DNA of 64,000 bases from the NCBI RefSeq assembly GCF_000003815.2, contig NC_049981.1, positions 30,283,146 to 30,347,145 of the forward strand, given 5' to 3'. This document shows, one piece after another, positions 1-11,500 of this stretch. Within the stretch, counting starts at the first letter, position 1. Every line of letters starts with the position of its first letter. The notes under the pieces are model-generated. The model was not told where the DNA came from. It was given only the letters and a program-made list of their open reading frames with translations, and did no database searches. Source of the DNA: Branchiostoma floridae. Its lineage: Eukaryota; Chordata; Leptocardii; Amphioxiformes; Branchiostomatidae. A program made the translations under genes and the position numbers.

Positions 1-471
1 CTTGTAAAACAGAAGTCAGACCCAACCCAGTTTAGAAATAGGCAACACTGGGAATCGAGTATGCTATTTTTACAGTAATGTTTATCACTATTCATTGTCA
101 CGTGTATGTCTCCTATTCCACCATGCATGTACTTTCAATATAGCCTCCACCAGGCCTTTCTACGGGGGTGCAGGGATCGTAGATTTTGGCAAAAATAGGG
201 AAATTGGCCAGGGGGGTCAGTCCATGCCCCCCTCCGGAGCTGCGCGGCCGACCAACTCCTCCGGTAGCAAAACGTACTCCCCTGGCAAATTATTCTCTCT
301 ATAATAGCCAGCAAAGTCAGTCTGTTAGAGACTACTTGCAATTAGCCTCCAGGCAATAAACTATCAATAATACATGTGAATAATACATGACTTAGCGTTA
401 CCTGTCCTGCCATTATTGGTGACTCACTCTCACCAAGTACGTTATATTTCGTATGACGTCCTTGCTCTCAC
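1..471. other. Left-edge non-coding stretch, probable intron of the left gene
   Basis: This stretch lies beyond the splice donor of the signal-peptide exon at 472-577 (minus). It is therefore read as intron 1 of that gene, running off the window. Short open frames on both strands around 95-341 show no recognisable domain and look random. A G-rich patch near 160-260 has no assigned identity. Confidence 0.4.
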
Positions 472-577
472 CTTGGTCTTCCATGGCCGTCCTTCGGTGC
501 GTCAGGGTAGAACTGTACGCCTCCGAACAACAACATAACAGTACAAAGACCACAAACAACTGCCTCGGAGACGCCAT
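472..577 (-). CDS. Probable first coding exon of a secreted or membrane protein (partial)
   Basis: On the minus strand an ATG at 577-575 in a strong Kozak context (ACC ATG G) opens 35 codons plus one base. They end at a consensus donor, G|GTGAGA, with the intron starting at 471. The peptide begins MASPRQLFVVFVLLCCCSEA: a short polar start, a hydrophobic core of about 11 residues, then a small-residue cleavage context (SEA|YSS). This is a textbook signal-peptide layout. The remaining residues, roughly 21-35, are polar and unrecognised, so no function can be assigned. The gene has the same orientation as the PKG gene and starts about 4.9 kb beyond its stop codon. A TATA-like TATATAAA sits only 5 bases upstream of the ATG (582-591). 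It is too close to be the TATA box for this start, so either transcription starts further upstream or the exon call is wrong. The exon is supported by start context, signal-peptide character and donor, not by homology. Confidence 0.5.
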
Positions 578-1663
578 GGTCTTTATATATACTCTTAGTC
601 CCAGCTTAGCCTACTAGGTAGTCTTGTCTCTACAGGTAGCTATCAACAGGTGTGAACAAGGTGAGAATATTTCCCGAGCTGCGTCATACAGGTGAGTTAC
701 AGTTACCTGCGAAAGGTCAAAGGTCGCTTGCCTTTGTTGTTACGTGACGGCAGTGAAACGCAACGTTTGTTTCTAACGTGACTCGGGATCCTGTGACAAC
801 TTCTCAGCAAGCTGGAGGCAAAGTTGCGCAAAGTCGTACGATAAATTACATCTATGCCCGTTTACTTAGTGCGCTCACATTTAATTCCACAGTAACGATT
901 TGTCATGCATTTTAAGTACGCACTGGAACTTTGAAATATCATTCTAAACATAGTAGCGTTAATACTAAATTAATATTGTAAAAACTAGACAAATTTTTCC
1001 AAAGTGTCTTTATGACATCATTTCCTAAATCAAGAAGGAGTCAAGACGAAGTTAAATATCCGACCTGTTATTTTCGTCTTCCATGATCGAGATGTTTCAC
1101 ATAACATCTCTTTTATTGTGTAAACATTATACAAATGAAGAACCACATAATTTTTTTCACAGAGTTAGGAGGACATCACACATAGAGCTACAGCTGAACA
1201 CACGAATACAATAACATAAAGTTGGTTTTACAGTAATACGTGGACATCTAGTCTAGGATAATGGTAAAATTGAGTTCTCTGATTTTCTTGTGTCTTAATT
1301 GGCACATAATCAATGATATTCTGACGTACATGTTGCAAGAGGAGTTTTGTTCGTTGTTGGTTCGGCAAAGAGATTGGTGCAATCTTTCCAGTCGTACCCC
1401 TTTTGTAAACGGCATAGGATTTTTACACTGGTGAAAAATATACCGAGAACGTCTGGACCAAACGATATTCTTTAACAATTCCGTGTAATATTTATCCTTT
1501 ATTGCAATCATACAGCTTTCCTGTACAAACTTTCATGTGCAATTCTCGCCTTCACAAACCCGAAACATGGTCAAAAGTGCAAAACATCTTCACTTTTTAA
1601 CAGGTCCTGCTGAATAACAATTCTAAACAATAGAACAATAATATTTAACAGATCTACCGGTTC
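578..1663. other. Presumed 5' flank of the left gene
   Basis: No exon is recognised. If the exon at 472-577 is real, its 5' UTR and promoter lie here. A DR1-like nuclear-receptor half-site pair is at 714-726. From about 1000 to 1663 the sequence is ordinary AT-rich non-coding DNA. Confidence 0.35.
714..726 (+). promoter_or_regulatory. DR1-like nuclear receptor element
   Basis: AGGTCA-A-AGGTCG is two direct half-sites with one spacer base, the layout bound by HNF4, RXR heterodimers and COUP-TF. It lies about 140 bp upstream of the putative start codon at 577 on the minus strand, a plausible promoter position. A single match of this length can arise by chance. Confidence 0.25.
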
Positions 1664-2296
1664 CAGGGGTGCCTAAGCATTTTCACGATCCCTATGAAAT
1701 TCGTACGAATATTATGTGATACACACGAATCACTATGCGAAAACGCACGAATATTATGAAATTCGCACGAATCACTATGCGAAATCGTACGAATTTTATG
1801 AAATTCGCACGAATCACTATGTGACACACACGAGCCTTATGTGATTTGCACGATCCTTATGCGAAATTGCGCAACCACTGGCGGGGTCACGTGACAAACG
1901 GAGCGGGATTTTCAAGATGGCGGCTTCGCCGCTTCGGCGACTGAAAATACGATGTAACACGCCGAAATGAAGCTAAACAGTAGCTCACAGGCTATCAAAT
2001 ACATCTTTGCGACGGTAAATGTCCATTCCATGCCTTGAAATATAAATATCTCGGGTAGAAACGCTCAAAATCATGCCTCCTCCCGGCCGCCGTTTTTGCA
2101 TAAGGATCGTGCAAATCACATAAGGCTCGTGTGTGTCACATAGTGATTCGTGCGAATTTCATAAAATTCGTACGATTTCGCATAGTGATTCGTGCGAATT
2201 TCATAATATTCGTGCGTTTTCGCATAGTGATTCGTGTGTATCACATAATATTCGTACGAATTTCATAGGGTTCGTGCAAATGCTTAGGCACCCCTG
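1664..2296. mobile_element. hAT-like foldback MITE with 199-bp terminal inverted repeats
   Basis: The ends read CAGGGGTGCCTAAGCA and its reverse complement. They are flanked by a 5-bp direct repeat GGTTC (1659-1663 and 2297-2301). The inverted arms run 1664-1862 and 2098-2296 and differ at only about two positions by eye, which suggests a recent insertion. Each arm contains about four degenerate sub-repeats of the type CACGAATCACTATGCG. The 235-bp centre has no transposase frame. CAGGG-type ends fit hAT relatives; the 5-bp target duplication is shorter than the usual 8 bp of hAT. Confidence 0.8.
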
Positions 2297-2664
2297 GGTT
2301 CAGTTCAGTTCATCCTCTGAAGAGAGAGGTGACACCAGGATTTCCACTAGTTCCTGTCCAGCATGACAAAGCAAAGCTTGTCCACCTGATGCCCTGCGTC
2401 CTCCATGAGTAACATTTCCTAAGAGGGTCTTCAATTACTCTTTTTCGTAAAGTTCGTCCACCTGAATCCCTGTGTCACGGTCACCCATAAATAACTTCCT
2501 AAGCACCAAGAAAGGCGAGGCTCATCCGGTTGCCAGAGCGGGGCCGCTCCAGATGATACATATTGTGCACCAATGTACAAACATCTTCGTGTATTCTGCT
2601 GGAGAACTGCACTAGGAATAGATTTTGTGCACAGAGATAAAAAAAATCAACTAGCTTTATCTAA

Positions 2665-3027
2665 GGCCACAACAATTTAATTCCTTGGTTCACGGATTCG
2701 CTCGCTCCTATTTTTTGGGGAAAAAAAAAAAAATTACCACTCTGCAAATTTTCACCATTAATGAAACCATTCACCAACTTTCTGGTGTAGCAAATTGGCC
2801 TTTATATTATAAGCTCCTTAAAGTGTGGGTACAGGTGCTGTTACTGTACAATAATAGTGTTTTTGTACTTTTTACAAGCTGAAAACTTTTTTTCTTCATG
2901 TTTTGGATTTAAGCCATTACCTTTACCCCAACCATTTTACAATTTTTATTTTTATTTTTATTTCGCCCTCTCGCTCCATATTTTTTATGAAAAAATCCGT
3001 GAACCAAGAAATTAAATTGGTGTGGCC
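2665..3027. mobile_element. Harbinger-like MITE, copy 1 (GGCC ends, TAA target duplication)
   Basis: The terminal inverted repeat is GGCCACAMCAATTTAATT..., continuing into CTTGGTTCACGGATT. TAA stands on both sides (2662-2664, 3028-3030). The three-base TWA duplication is characteristic of PIF/Harbinger elements. There is no coding capacity. A near-full inverted copy lies at 54246-54614. Confidence 0.75.
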
Positions 3028-3829
3028 TAAACGACTGCTCTTTTATTCTTACTCAAACACATTCATACAATCATGTGATGACCAGCCCCTCCAGCTTTAT
3101 CCTACCACTAGCTACACAGGGTATCTGCTACTTTACCTGTAACAATGGTGACTGACATCTTGTCATGGATATGACCTTTTTTGTAATTTGGAACATAAGA
3201 AGAAGAGGAAGAAGAAAAAGAGGAAGAAATGGAGCAAAAAAGAATATGTTTCCATTTCGTGAAGGTAAACATAACAATAGTATGAACATTCATGTATTCA
3301 TTTTTCACAATGGTTACTGTTTGGCATGCTATGTCTGACTTGTCTATGTGTTAAGTACTGTAACATGTATATGAAGTTATGTGTGTACAAAATTTGTTCA
3401 ATGTGAAGCCATAATAAATTCGAGCCCTTCTTCATACATGGATGATCAAATGAACAAATTCAACTACTGTCCACGTGCATATTTGAACCATGTGAAAATG
3501 ATCCTACACTGTATTAGATATAGGGTATTGTTGTGCATCTGTCCTTCCATCGTGATGACTCCTGAACTATTGATGTAATACCTATAACGTTATAGTAAAT
3601 GAATGCTATGATGTATAAATGAGTACAGTTGTTAAGGTACAGATACACCAGATATTCAGGTACAATTCTACAGGTACAGGCATTAGGTACACAGCCATAG
3701 TGGCATTAGAATATGGCATGTCACTTTCCTAAAGACATATACATGTAGTTGTAGTAGGAACTACATGAACTTTATCAAAAGTGATTTTTTCTGGTTGAAA
3801 CAACACATTATCTACCACCAAAGACTTTA

Positions 3830-4042
3830 CACTAGTCCACCTTTATCTGTTGGGTAACCTATATCCGTTGCTTTTAAAAACGGGGTATTTGGGTATATCA
3901 CCTTGACGTTCGTTATTTTCAAATTGCAATGTTTTTAGGATATTGCAGTTTAAACCTATCACCCATCAACTTCATGTGCCTAAAACCCTGTTTTTAAAAG
4001 CAACAGGTATAGGTTACCCAACAGATAAAGGTGAACTAGCGT
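3830..4042. mobile_element. TA-flanked mariner-like MITE, copy A
   Basis: This is one of seven copies of a roughly 215-bp element with ends close to ACGCTAGTTCACCTTTATCC, followed by a subterminal GGTAACCTATATCCGTTG. TA stands at 3828-3829 and 4043-4044. It has no coding capacity. The interior has a second inverted pair around a central AT-rich segment. The left end is slightly degenerate (CACTAGTCCACC). Confidence 0.75.
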
Positions 4043-4387
4043 TAATTGCTGTGGCACTCAGATGGCTGAATAGTAATCATAGACACATGCACCACTAAAG
4101 GGCAATATCTAATCCTTTGCCTAGCAGAAAGTGGCATTTCTGGTGTAGAATTACCTCTATAGTGATCACAATTCATTATCTAAGGTTTTTAATTTTGTCT
4201 GAAAAACAAGTCAGTTTGCTCAAGTGACCCCAAATACACTTAAACAAGTCACATACATGTATCTACGTGTACACTCGGACCTGCTTTCAGCAAGAGACTG
4301 AGTAAAAATGGTTGCTGAGGACAGGGTGGGGTTAACTATGTAAAGATGAACAGGACTTCTGAAAAAAAGTTTCATCAGGTTGGTTAT

Positions 4388-4666
4388 ATAGGATATAGGA
4401 GAATTCTTTCTACACAACCAGCAGTACATTGCTTACGATCTGGATAAGAAAGTCAACCCCGGTGATGAACCGGGACGAGGGGGCATACAAGCTTATTCAC
4501 GTTTGGGATTGTTTTCTCACCGCAAAAGCGCCACCTACATTGGCTACATATAGCGGTGAGAAGCAGAACTCCAGTTAGAAGCTCTGACGAAGGTGTCTGA
4601 GAGGCATCGAAACGTAAGCAATGTAAGTACCTGCTGATTGTGTAAAAAGAATTCTCATATATCCTA
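4388..4666. repeat. Imperfect inverted-repeat element
   Basis: About 50 bp at 4388-4435 (ATATAGGAGAATTCTT...) recurs in inverted orientation at 4614-4666, which suggests a degenerate terminal-inverted-repeat element. The interior includes GACGAAGGTGTCTGAGAGGC followed by ATCGAAACGT, a motif resembling retroelement 3' tails, and a small GC-rich hairpin near 4457. The family is not identified. Confidence 0.45.
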
Positions 4667-5086
4667 TGGAAAGGACTGTTTTAACGTGGCTTGTGACTGG
4701 AGGTGGTTGCCTGACAAGGTTTAACTATAATTATAGTTACCACCTTTCACTGTCCTAAGCTATTTTGGAGTCGGATTATCTGACTCGAGTATCATATGGC
4801 ACAATGTGTTGATAACCTTGCCGAAATTTGTTTTCATTCAAACAACTCACAACATGGATTCCGAAGTACTTATCCGCATGGCACGTTTAGACTACCGAAT
4901 GTATCATTCTGAATATACAAATTTCTCTGATCTTGGATCATATACTGTACATATATACATCTGTGATATGGTCTAACATTGGCAACAAGAGTGCACATCT
5001 CGATCTTGATGCACATTGGTAAAAAAATGAAACTTTCATTCACTGTCACAGGCCAATATTATGATACCCATATTTTGGCACCCTTG

Positions 5087-5344
5087 GGCCACACCAATTT
5101 TATTCCTCCATTCTTTTCTGATTTGCAAACAAGTATCATTATATTCAGACAATGTATCTTTGACTCTAAAATACTCAATACCCCATCTTTGGCACAAACG
5201 GTTGAAAAGACCCTTTTACATTGCTTCCATACACTCTTGCATTTATTAATAAGTGTCTTTCAACGCCACCTTACATGTGTACATTGACTTGTAATTTCTT
5301 CTAACTTCCTGCGAATATCCAAAGAAATCAAATTGGTGTGGCAC
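5087..5344. mobile_element. Old Harbinger-like MITE copy near the PKG 3' end
   Basis: The ends GGCCACACCAATTTTATT and ...AAATCAAATTGGTGTGGC match the family ends but are diverged, and the target duplication is no longer clear. It lies 128-385 bp downstream of the PKG stop codon. It may therefore contribute 3' UTR or polyadenylation sequence. Confidence 0.6.
5242..5247 (-). terminator. Candidate polyadenylation signal of PKG
   Basis: Plus-strand TTTATT reads AATAAA on the coding strand, about 225 bases after the stop codon. A second AATAAA lies at 5099-5104. Both are inside the old Harbinger-like MITE. This is motif only; the region is AT-rich, so chance matches are likely. Confidence 0.2.
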
Positions 5345-5471
5345 CTTACCACTAATTTCTACAGGGTTTATGATATGACACAGTATGACATCATGAGTTA
5401 CCACTATAATTCATTTGCCGTGACTTTCCTTTTAAAGTTTTGATAGAAAATCTGATTTCTGTCATGGCTCT

Positions 5472-5567
5472 CTAGAAGTCTGTGTCCCATCCTGACATCT
5501 CCTCGGGAGGAATGTCGGTCTCTCTGGAGTATTTATCGAAGTTACTTGTGTCGCTTGGTCCTCGCAC
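5472..5567 (-). CDS. PKG exon v17: C-terminus and stop codon
   Basis: Residues 565-595 plus TAG (5474-5472). [13 protein letters not shown] is followed by [13 protein letters not shown], the hallmark PKG C-terminus ending in GWDxDF. The acceptor is TATTCCAG|GTGCGA. The 3' UTR runs leftward from 5471. Confidence 0.97.
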   Translation of the reverse strand: MRGPSDTSNFDKYSRETDIPPEEMSGWDTDF

Positions 5568-8500
5568 CTGGAATATACAAATGGTAAAACATTAGGAGAT
5601 GCACTTAGAAATAACGCTATTTCACCTTTATTCGCAGGGTAACCTATATCCGTTGTACGTGAAAACAGGATATCTAGGGACATCACGTCGATGGACTATG
5701 GTTTCAATTTGCTTTTTTTTTCAATATGATGCAGTTTGAGACCACCGTCCATTGACTTGATATCCCGAAATACCCTGGTGTTAAATACAACAGATAAAGC
5801 TTACCCCACGAATAGAGGTGAACTAGTGGCATATATCATATAGGTATAGGACAAGCATAACATTCTGACTGACAAGGACTGCTATTGGGCGGCTACAGGC
5901 AAAAATCCATAGAGGAAGTCACTGGCGGTTTCAGGACCAGAGATAGCAGTGACAATTTTGGTTTTTGCATGTTGACTGATTTCGACTAGGACCGTGATTA
6001 TGGTTTTTGGATAAAAAGTTAAATGTAAAGTATTATGTTTATATATTTATTTTTTTATTCATCTATTCATGTTCCTGTGACCACCTACCCCTCATATACT
6101 GGACCTGTGGGAAGAGCGGCTTTGGCCGACAGGGCCATCCAGTTAAAATAAAGTTCATGTATGTATGTACATGTATGAATGTATAAAATAAAGTCAGTGT
6201 GGCCTGACTAACTTCACCTTTGGAACAATGGGAGGTTGTGTTGACTGTGTGGTGAGTCCATCCCAGTCAAAGCCCTGGAACCACCTGTAAAAAAGAAATC
6301 AAGGGAATACTTAGACTCAATTTTTATACCACAATACATTACAGATTGTAACTTGTTACTGATTACACAAGTCTGGACTTTATGTCTTCAAGAATCTGTA
6401 TGTTGTCTGTTTGTGTGTGTCTGTGTGTGTGTGTGTGTGAGTGTGTCTGTGTGTTATGTGTTTGTGAATCTGGATACTGGCACATGGACCTCTGGATAAT
6501 ATTTGGTATGTGGGTAGGTCTTGTTCTTTACCTACACTTCATAAGACTAATGTTGTACATGATGAGGTTGGTATTACTTACTTGTGTTTCTTGATGTCAT
6601 TCATTCCGTTCTTCTGATAGCCCAACCTCTCTGAAGGGTTCTCTCTGGTGGAAGACAAGCAATTAAAGGGTTAAGTCAAGCTCACATGTAACGTTAGGTA
6701 ACCTTTATTGAATTGTATTTGAACAAGGTTTAAGCATTCACGTTGACATACTTGCATAGCTTCTTGCAGTATACGTTTCTGCAGTGACCGATACCGACTG
6801 CCAAGCACCTTTGACCCATTACTGACGTCACACTTCCGGTCTGGATGTGTGGCTTAGACTTTGGGTCATTTCAACTTGATAAGGATCAAAGGACTGATCG
6901 AAAGCTTGTTGGTAAGCGCTTTAATTTGTGTACGGATATATGGTTTAAAATTGTAACATACGTATTTGAATATGTTTTAAGCATTCCCGTTGACATACTT
7001 GCATAGCTTCTTGATGAGATTGTTGGCGTTTTTTCCGATTTTCCTGGGGAACTCCACAGCATCGATGCCCTTCAGGATCAGGTTGTAGGTCTTCATGGGG
7101 TCGGAGCCGGAAAATGGGGGCCTGTGGAAACAAAGTGTACAACAATCACTTTTGTATCATACCTGGGCCATATTTATCCATATCAGCATTCTGACCAGTC
7201 TTTATTTTACAGTACAGCCCGGGGCTCCAGAGTTCGGTTCGAACAATTCAAACTCACTTGAGTGTGCCGCTGTCATAAATTCGAACGACTGTTTTGTTCC
7301 TTTGCCTGGTTCTTTTGTTCAAATTGACAAAGTTGTTGACGCAATGTGCAGTTGGTGACATGTCTTTTGCTGTCTTTTTCTTCGATAAGAATATCATAAT
7401 TATTGAAAGGAAATTATCAGAAATCAAGGCTAGACAAAAATGGGGAGATGTGATTGTACAATATATTTGTTTGAACCTTTGTTTATTCATGAAAGCTCAA
7501 ATCGGCCTGCAGGCTGCTTTTCCTTGAGGTCATGAGGGAAGAGGCAAGGGTCAGACAAAGTATATAACAGAAATACAGTCAACGTCATCGTAAATATCAA
7601 GTTTGTATACTTATTTGTAAATAAACTTAATGGATAGGACCATGAAAAGTAGAAAACAAACTGATGGAAAGCCTGTTCCTTACGTTCCAGTTAGCAGCTC
7701 GAACATGAGGATGCCGAGTGACCAAAGAGTCTGCGGAGTAGTCATGTCCCTTGTTCAGCATGATCTCGGGCGCCACATACTCTACCCCATAGTCTTAGAA
7801 TTAAACTACTTGTCTATTCTAACTACAGCAAAGAATATTTCTTACGTTCCAGTGAGCAGCTCAAACATAAGGATGCCGAGTGACCAGACGTCTGCGGAGT
7901 AGTCGTGCCCTTTGTTCAGGATGATCTCTGGCGCTACGTACTCGGGCGTGCCGCAGAACGTCCACGTCTTGTGCCCAAAACCGATCTTCTTCGCAAAGCC
8001 AAAGTCACACTGAAACAAGACCATAGTGTGATCAGGACAAAATATGCAAAAATGGAAGATATGCTGCAGCACCAAGGTCACACACCAGGGGGCCCAAAAT
8101 TGACCTTCATCATTTTCATGGAAGAAACAAAGCAAGGTTGTCCCATAGCCTCTTGAAAGGATCTTGAAAGCTCCCCAAGTAGCAAATTTGTTGTGTGAAA
8201 TGCTTTAGGGCAACTTGTAAAGGTCGCTGTGGACCTGTTTTTCCCTCCTCATTACTTTGTGATGAATTCAAATAAACAAATAAACTAATTAAAAAGATAT
8301 TTTCACAAATCTTGACAGCCTTCTCCCTTACCAGTTTGACGTATCCCCTCTGGTCCAGTAGCAGGTTCTCAGGTTTCAGGTCCCTGTAGATGATGCCTCT
8401 GCCGTGCAGGTACGTGAAGGCCTGAACCACGCACGCCGTGCAGAACCGCGTCGTGTGGTCATCGAACGAACCCCTGTGGAATAGTTAGATATTTACAACC

Positions 8501-11500
8501 TTCACAGTACGATAATGAAGGTTGGACATCCAAGTAATAAGATAAGCCAAAAAGAAGTTGATCTATAAGCAACTGGATATGATTTTGGAAACTTAAATGA
8601 TATAGTTGGAGAGCAGGTACGTGAAGGCCTGAGCTACGCACGCTGTGCATAACCGTGTCGTGTGGTCATCGTGCGAACCTCTGGGGAATAGTTAGATATT
8701 TACAACATTTACAATGAAGGTTAGAAATCCAGGTAATAAGATGCACCAAAAAGCAGTTACTCAAGCAACTGGAAATGATTTGAGAAACAGTCAGACATTT
8801 CAGACAACCATCTGTTGTCTTTTATCAGTGACACTGGAGAGACTTTGTTAGAGAGCAATTTTATCCTAACTGTGATCTCTTTGAAATATCTGGCATATAA
8901 TTGAAATATATTGCCCTGTGTGCCGTGCCCAGATATAACTGAGGTATAACTCAAAGTAACAGCATTGTGCATGTGAAGCACGTGAGACCTGGAAGTTATG
9001 TGAATGTTATTCAGCACCAGGGACAGAGATGACAATGTCAGCACGAATGTCATTAAGCACCTGGGACAGGGACAACATTGTCAGTGTGAATGTCATTCAG
9101 CACCAGAGACAGGGACAGCAGTATCAGTATGAATGTCATTCAGCACCAGGGATATGGATGCCAGTATTAGTGTGAATGTCATTTAGCACAAGAGACAGGG
9201 ATGGCAGTGTCAGTGTGAATGTCATTCAGCACCAGGGACAGGGACAACATTGTCAGTGTGAATATCATTCAGCACCAGGGACAGGGATGGCAGTATTAGT
9301 GTGAATGTCATTTAGCACAATAACCAACACTAAACAGCACAAGAGACAGGGATGGCAGTGTCAGTGTGACTTTCATTCAGCACCAGGAATAGGGATGGCA
9401 GTGTCAGGACAGTAAGTGTGAATGTCATTCAGCACCAGGGACAGGGACAAAAGTGTCTGTGTCAATGTGTTTAGTACTAGGGACAGATATAGTGATATAT
9501 GCCCAGGACCTCTGCTACATATTGGGCAGTACAGTTCACTGCAGTATCACCAGAGGGCATGAATTTCACTTACTTGTGAGCTGTTTGATAGTATTCTTAA
9601 TAAGGGGGCAGGAAATTTAATACTATCTAAAATTTACTTTTAAATCTTAGAATTAACATTCCCTTACTGTAACTATTCCTAATGCTGCAATGACAAATCT
9701 TTAAAAAATGAATGACTTTTTTAAGCCAAGATATAACCGCAGTGGTTCTTTAACATACTAGAGGTGTGGCTCCCTTCTCAAACATGGAACCTCCATTTAA
9801 CATCCTATGCGACGGACAGCCCTATTTGGAGCTAGGTACTCATTCTGTCCTGAGTGAAGTGAGGAAAGTCGTGTAAAGTGCCTTTCCTTAAGGGGCACAA
9901 GATAGGAGGTACATCAACGGATTCAAACCCAGAACCTCTTGGTTATGAATCAAACCTGCCGATTGCGCCACACAACCCCACACCTGTGTGCAACTGTCCC
10001 TACACACACAATTAGACAAAAAGGCATTTCAAAGCAAAGTAAAAAAAATGTAAGAAATATTCTCACCTGTCTCTCAATATGGTCCAGAGTTCTCCCCCCA
10101 GACATGGCTCCATCATCATATACACGTACCTGGTGTCCTTAAATGTCTTGAACAACCTGCAGGGGAGACGGTGGCATTAAGTTGTTTTTAAAACACACTA
10201 CCCAAAACAATTTTCTTGATTTTCTGTGGACAAATTTTATTTCAAGAATTTCAATAATGAATAAGAAAAAATTATTTCCCATGGAATACTCACAACAAGG
10301 AACACCTTCTTAAGTCTCTTAAGTTAAGATATTATTTCTAAAAAAATGTTCACTCTTAAGAATTTCTAGAAAGTCCAGAAATTCAAGTCCAAATGTCCTT
10401 TTTTGTCTAACAAGATTTGTGTTTTGGAAAATGTTTCAATTTTCTGTGCCTTGGAGCAAGGAGGATCTATCTCTTGGTTGGAGGGGAAGAGAAATAACAA
10501 AAGGCATTTTTGGTAGTTCATGCTTTAGAACAATAGAACAATATGAACAATCCACATGAAAAGAAATAATTACTACGATCAAGCTCTGCATAGCAATTAG
10601 TTTTACAGTTCACTGGCTAATATCACAAAAATTTAATTTGTTGTTTCTTAGATTTAAAAAATGCTTAACTGAAAAAACGTAATGAAGACAAAGCCAGAGG
10701 ACCAGGTTTATGCCTTGGTGCACTCAGTTTTATGGAGTGAATATGGTCACGTTCATGTTTTCCTCCCTGACCATTGCCTTTATGATATCCGGTTGCAATA
10801 TTTTCACTTTAAAAAATCAGAGAAACAACAAATCAAATTGGTGTGGCCTAATCAGTGGTTCACAGCTGCTGAGTGATCTTGCACCTTGGGTGGGTGGTGA
10901 TGGGCCCAAGTCTTAAATTTAAAAGCTTGGGGGCCACTTTGTCTGGGAGCCGGTTCCAGTAAGTTAAGTCAAGATATTTTCATTACGCACTTGAATAGCA
11001 AATTTACTCATTCTATTTCATGATTAAGTTTGTATTGATTTCATGTGTACAAGATGAATCTTGTCGTGAAAAACAGAATAGGTTTGTTGCTAATCATCCC
11101 CCTGGTACTGAAGTGCTATCCATTCAAGGTCAGACTGCAAGAAAACATGGACAAAACAAAATAAGATTGTAGGCAAAATGGATTTGAAACTAGAGGGCCC
11201 AACCACAAAAGCTACAGTACCACAAACCAAAAATTGTCCAGAAGATCGGATATCAAAACCAAAATTCTGTTACAGTACCACAGACAGCTATTAGGGCCCA
11301 AAATATATATGATTTTAAGATTTCTTAAAGACACAAACAAGAATGCTGCTAAAATAAAATAAAAATAAAATAAAATAAAATAAAATAAACAAACAAACAA
11401 ACAAACAAACAAACATAAACTTCTGGGCAAAGGTAACTGAAGCTATATACTAGACAGATAGCACATACTCAAGTCAATGTATTCACAAACACATGGACAG

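Larger units (their letters stand above)
2297..5471. other. 3' flank of the PKG gene (intergenic plus 3' UTR)
   Basis: This is the region between the hAT-like element and the PKG stop codon. It holds the Harbinger-like copy at 2665-3027, a TA-MITE at 3830-4042, an inverted repeat at 4388-4666 and an older Harbinger-like copy at 5087-5344. The PKG 3' UTR must start at 5471 and run leftward; its end is not defined. No other exon is recognised. Confidence 0.4.
8474..10066 (-). other. PKG intron v11-v12
   Basis: 1.6 kb, containing in order the v12 partial duplicate (8614-8785), a 44-bp-period minisatellite (8990-9480) and a tRNA-derived SINE (9728-9990). Confidence 0.8.

Noticed and set aside
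582-591. TATA box of the left gene
   Set aside because: It lies 5 bases before the putative ATG; a TATA box at that place would start transcription downstream of the ATG.
8990-9480. CRISPR-like array of 44-bp units
   Set aside because: Whole units repeat without constant repeats and unique spacers, and the context is a eukaryotic intron. It is a minisatellite.
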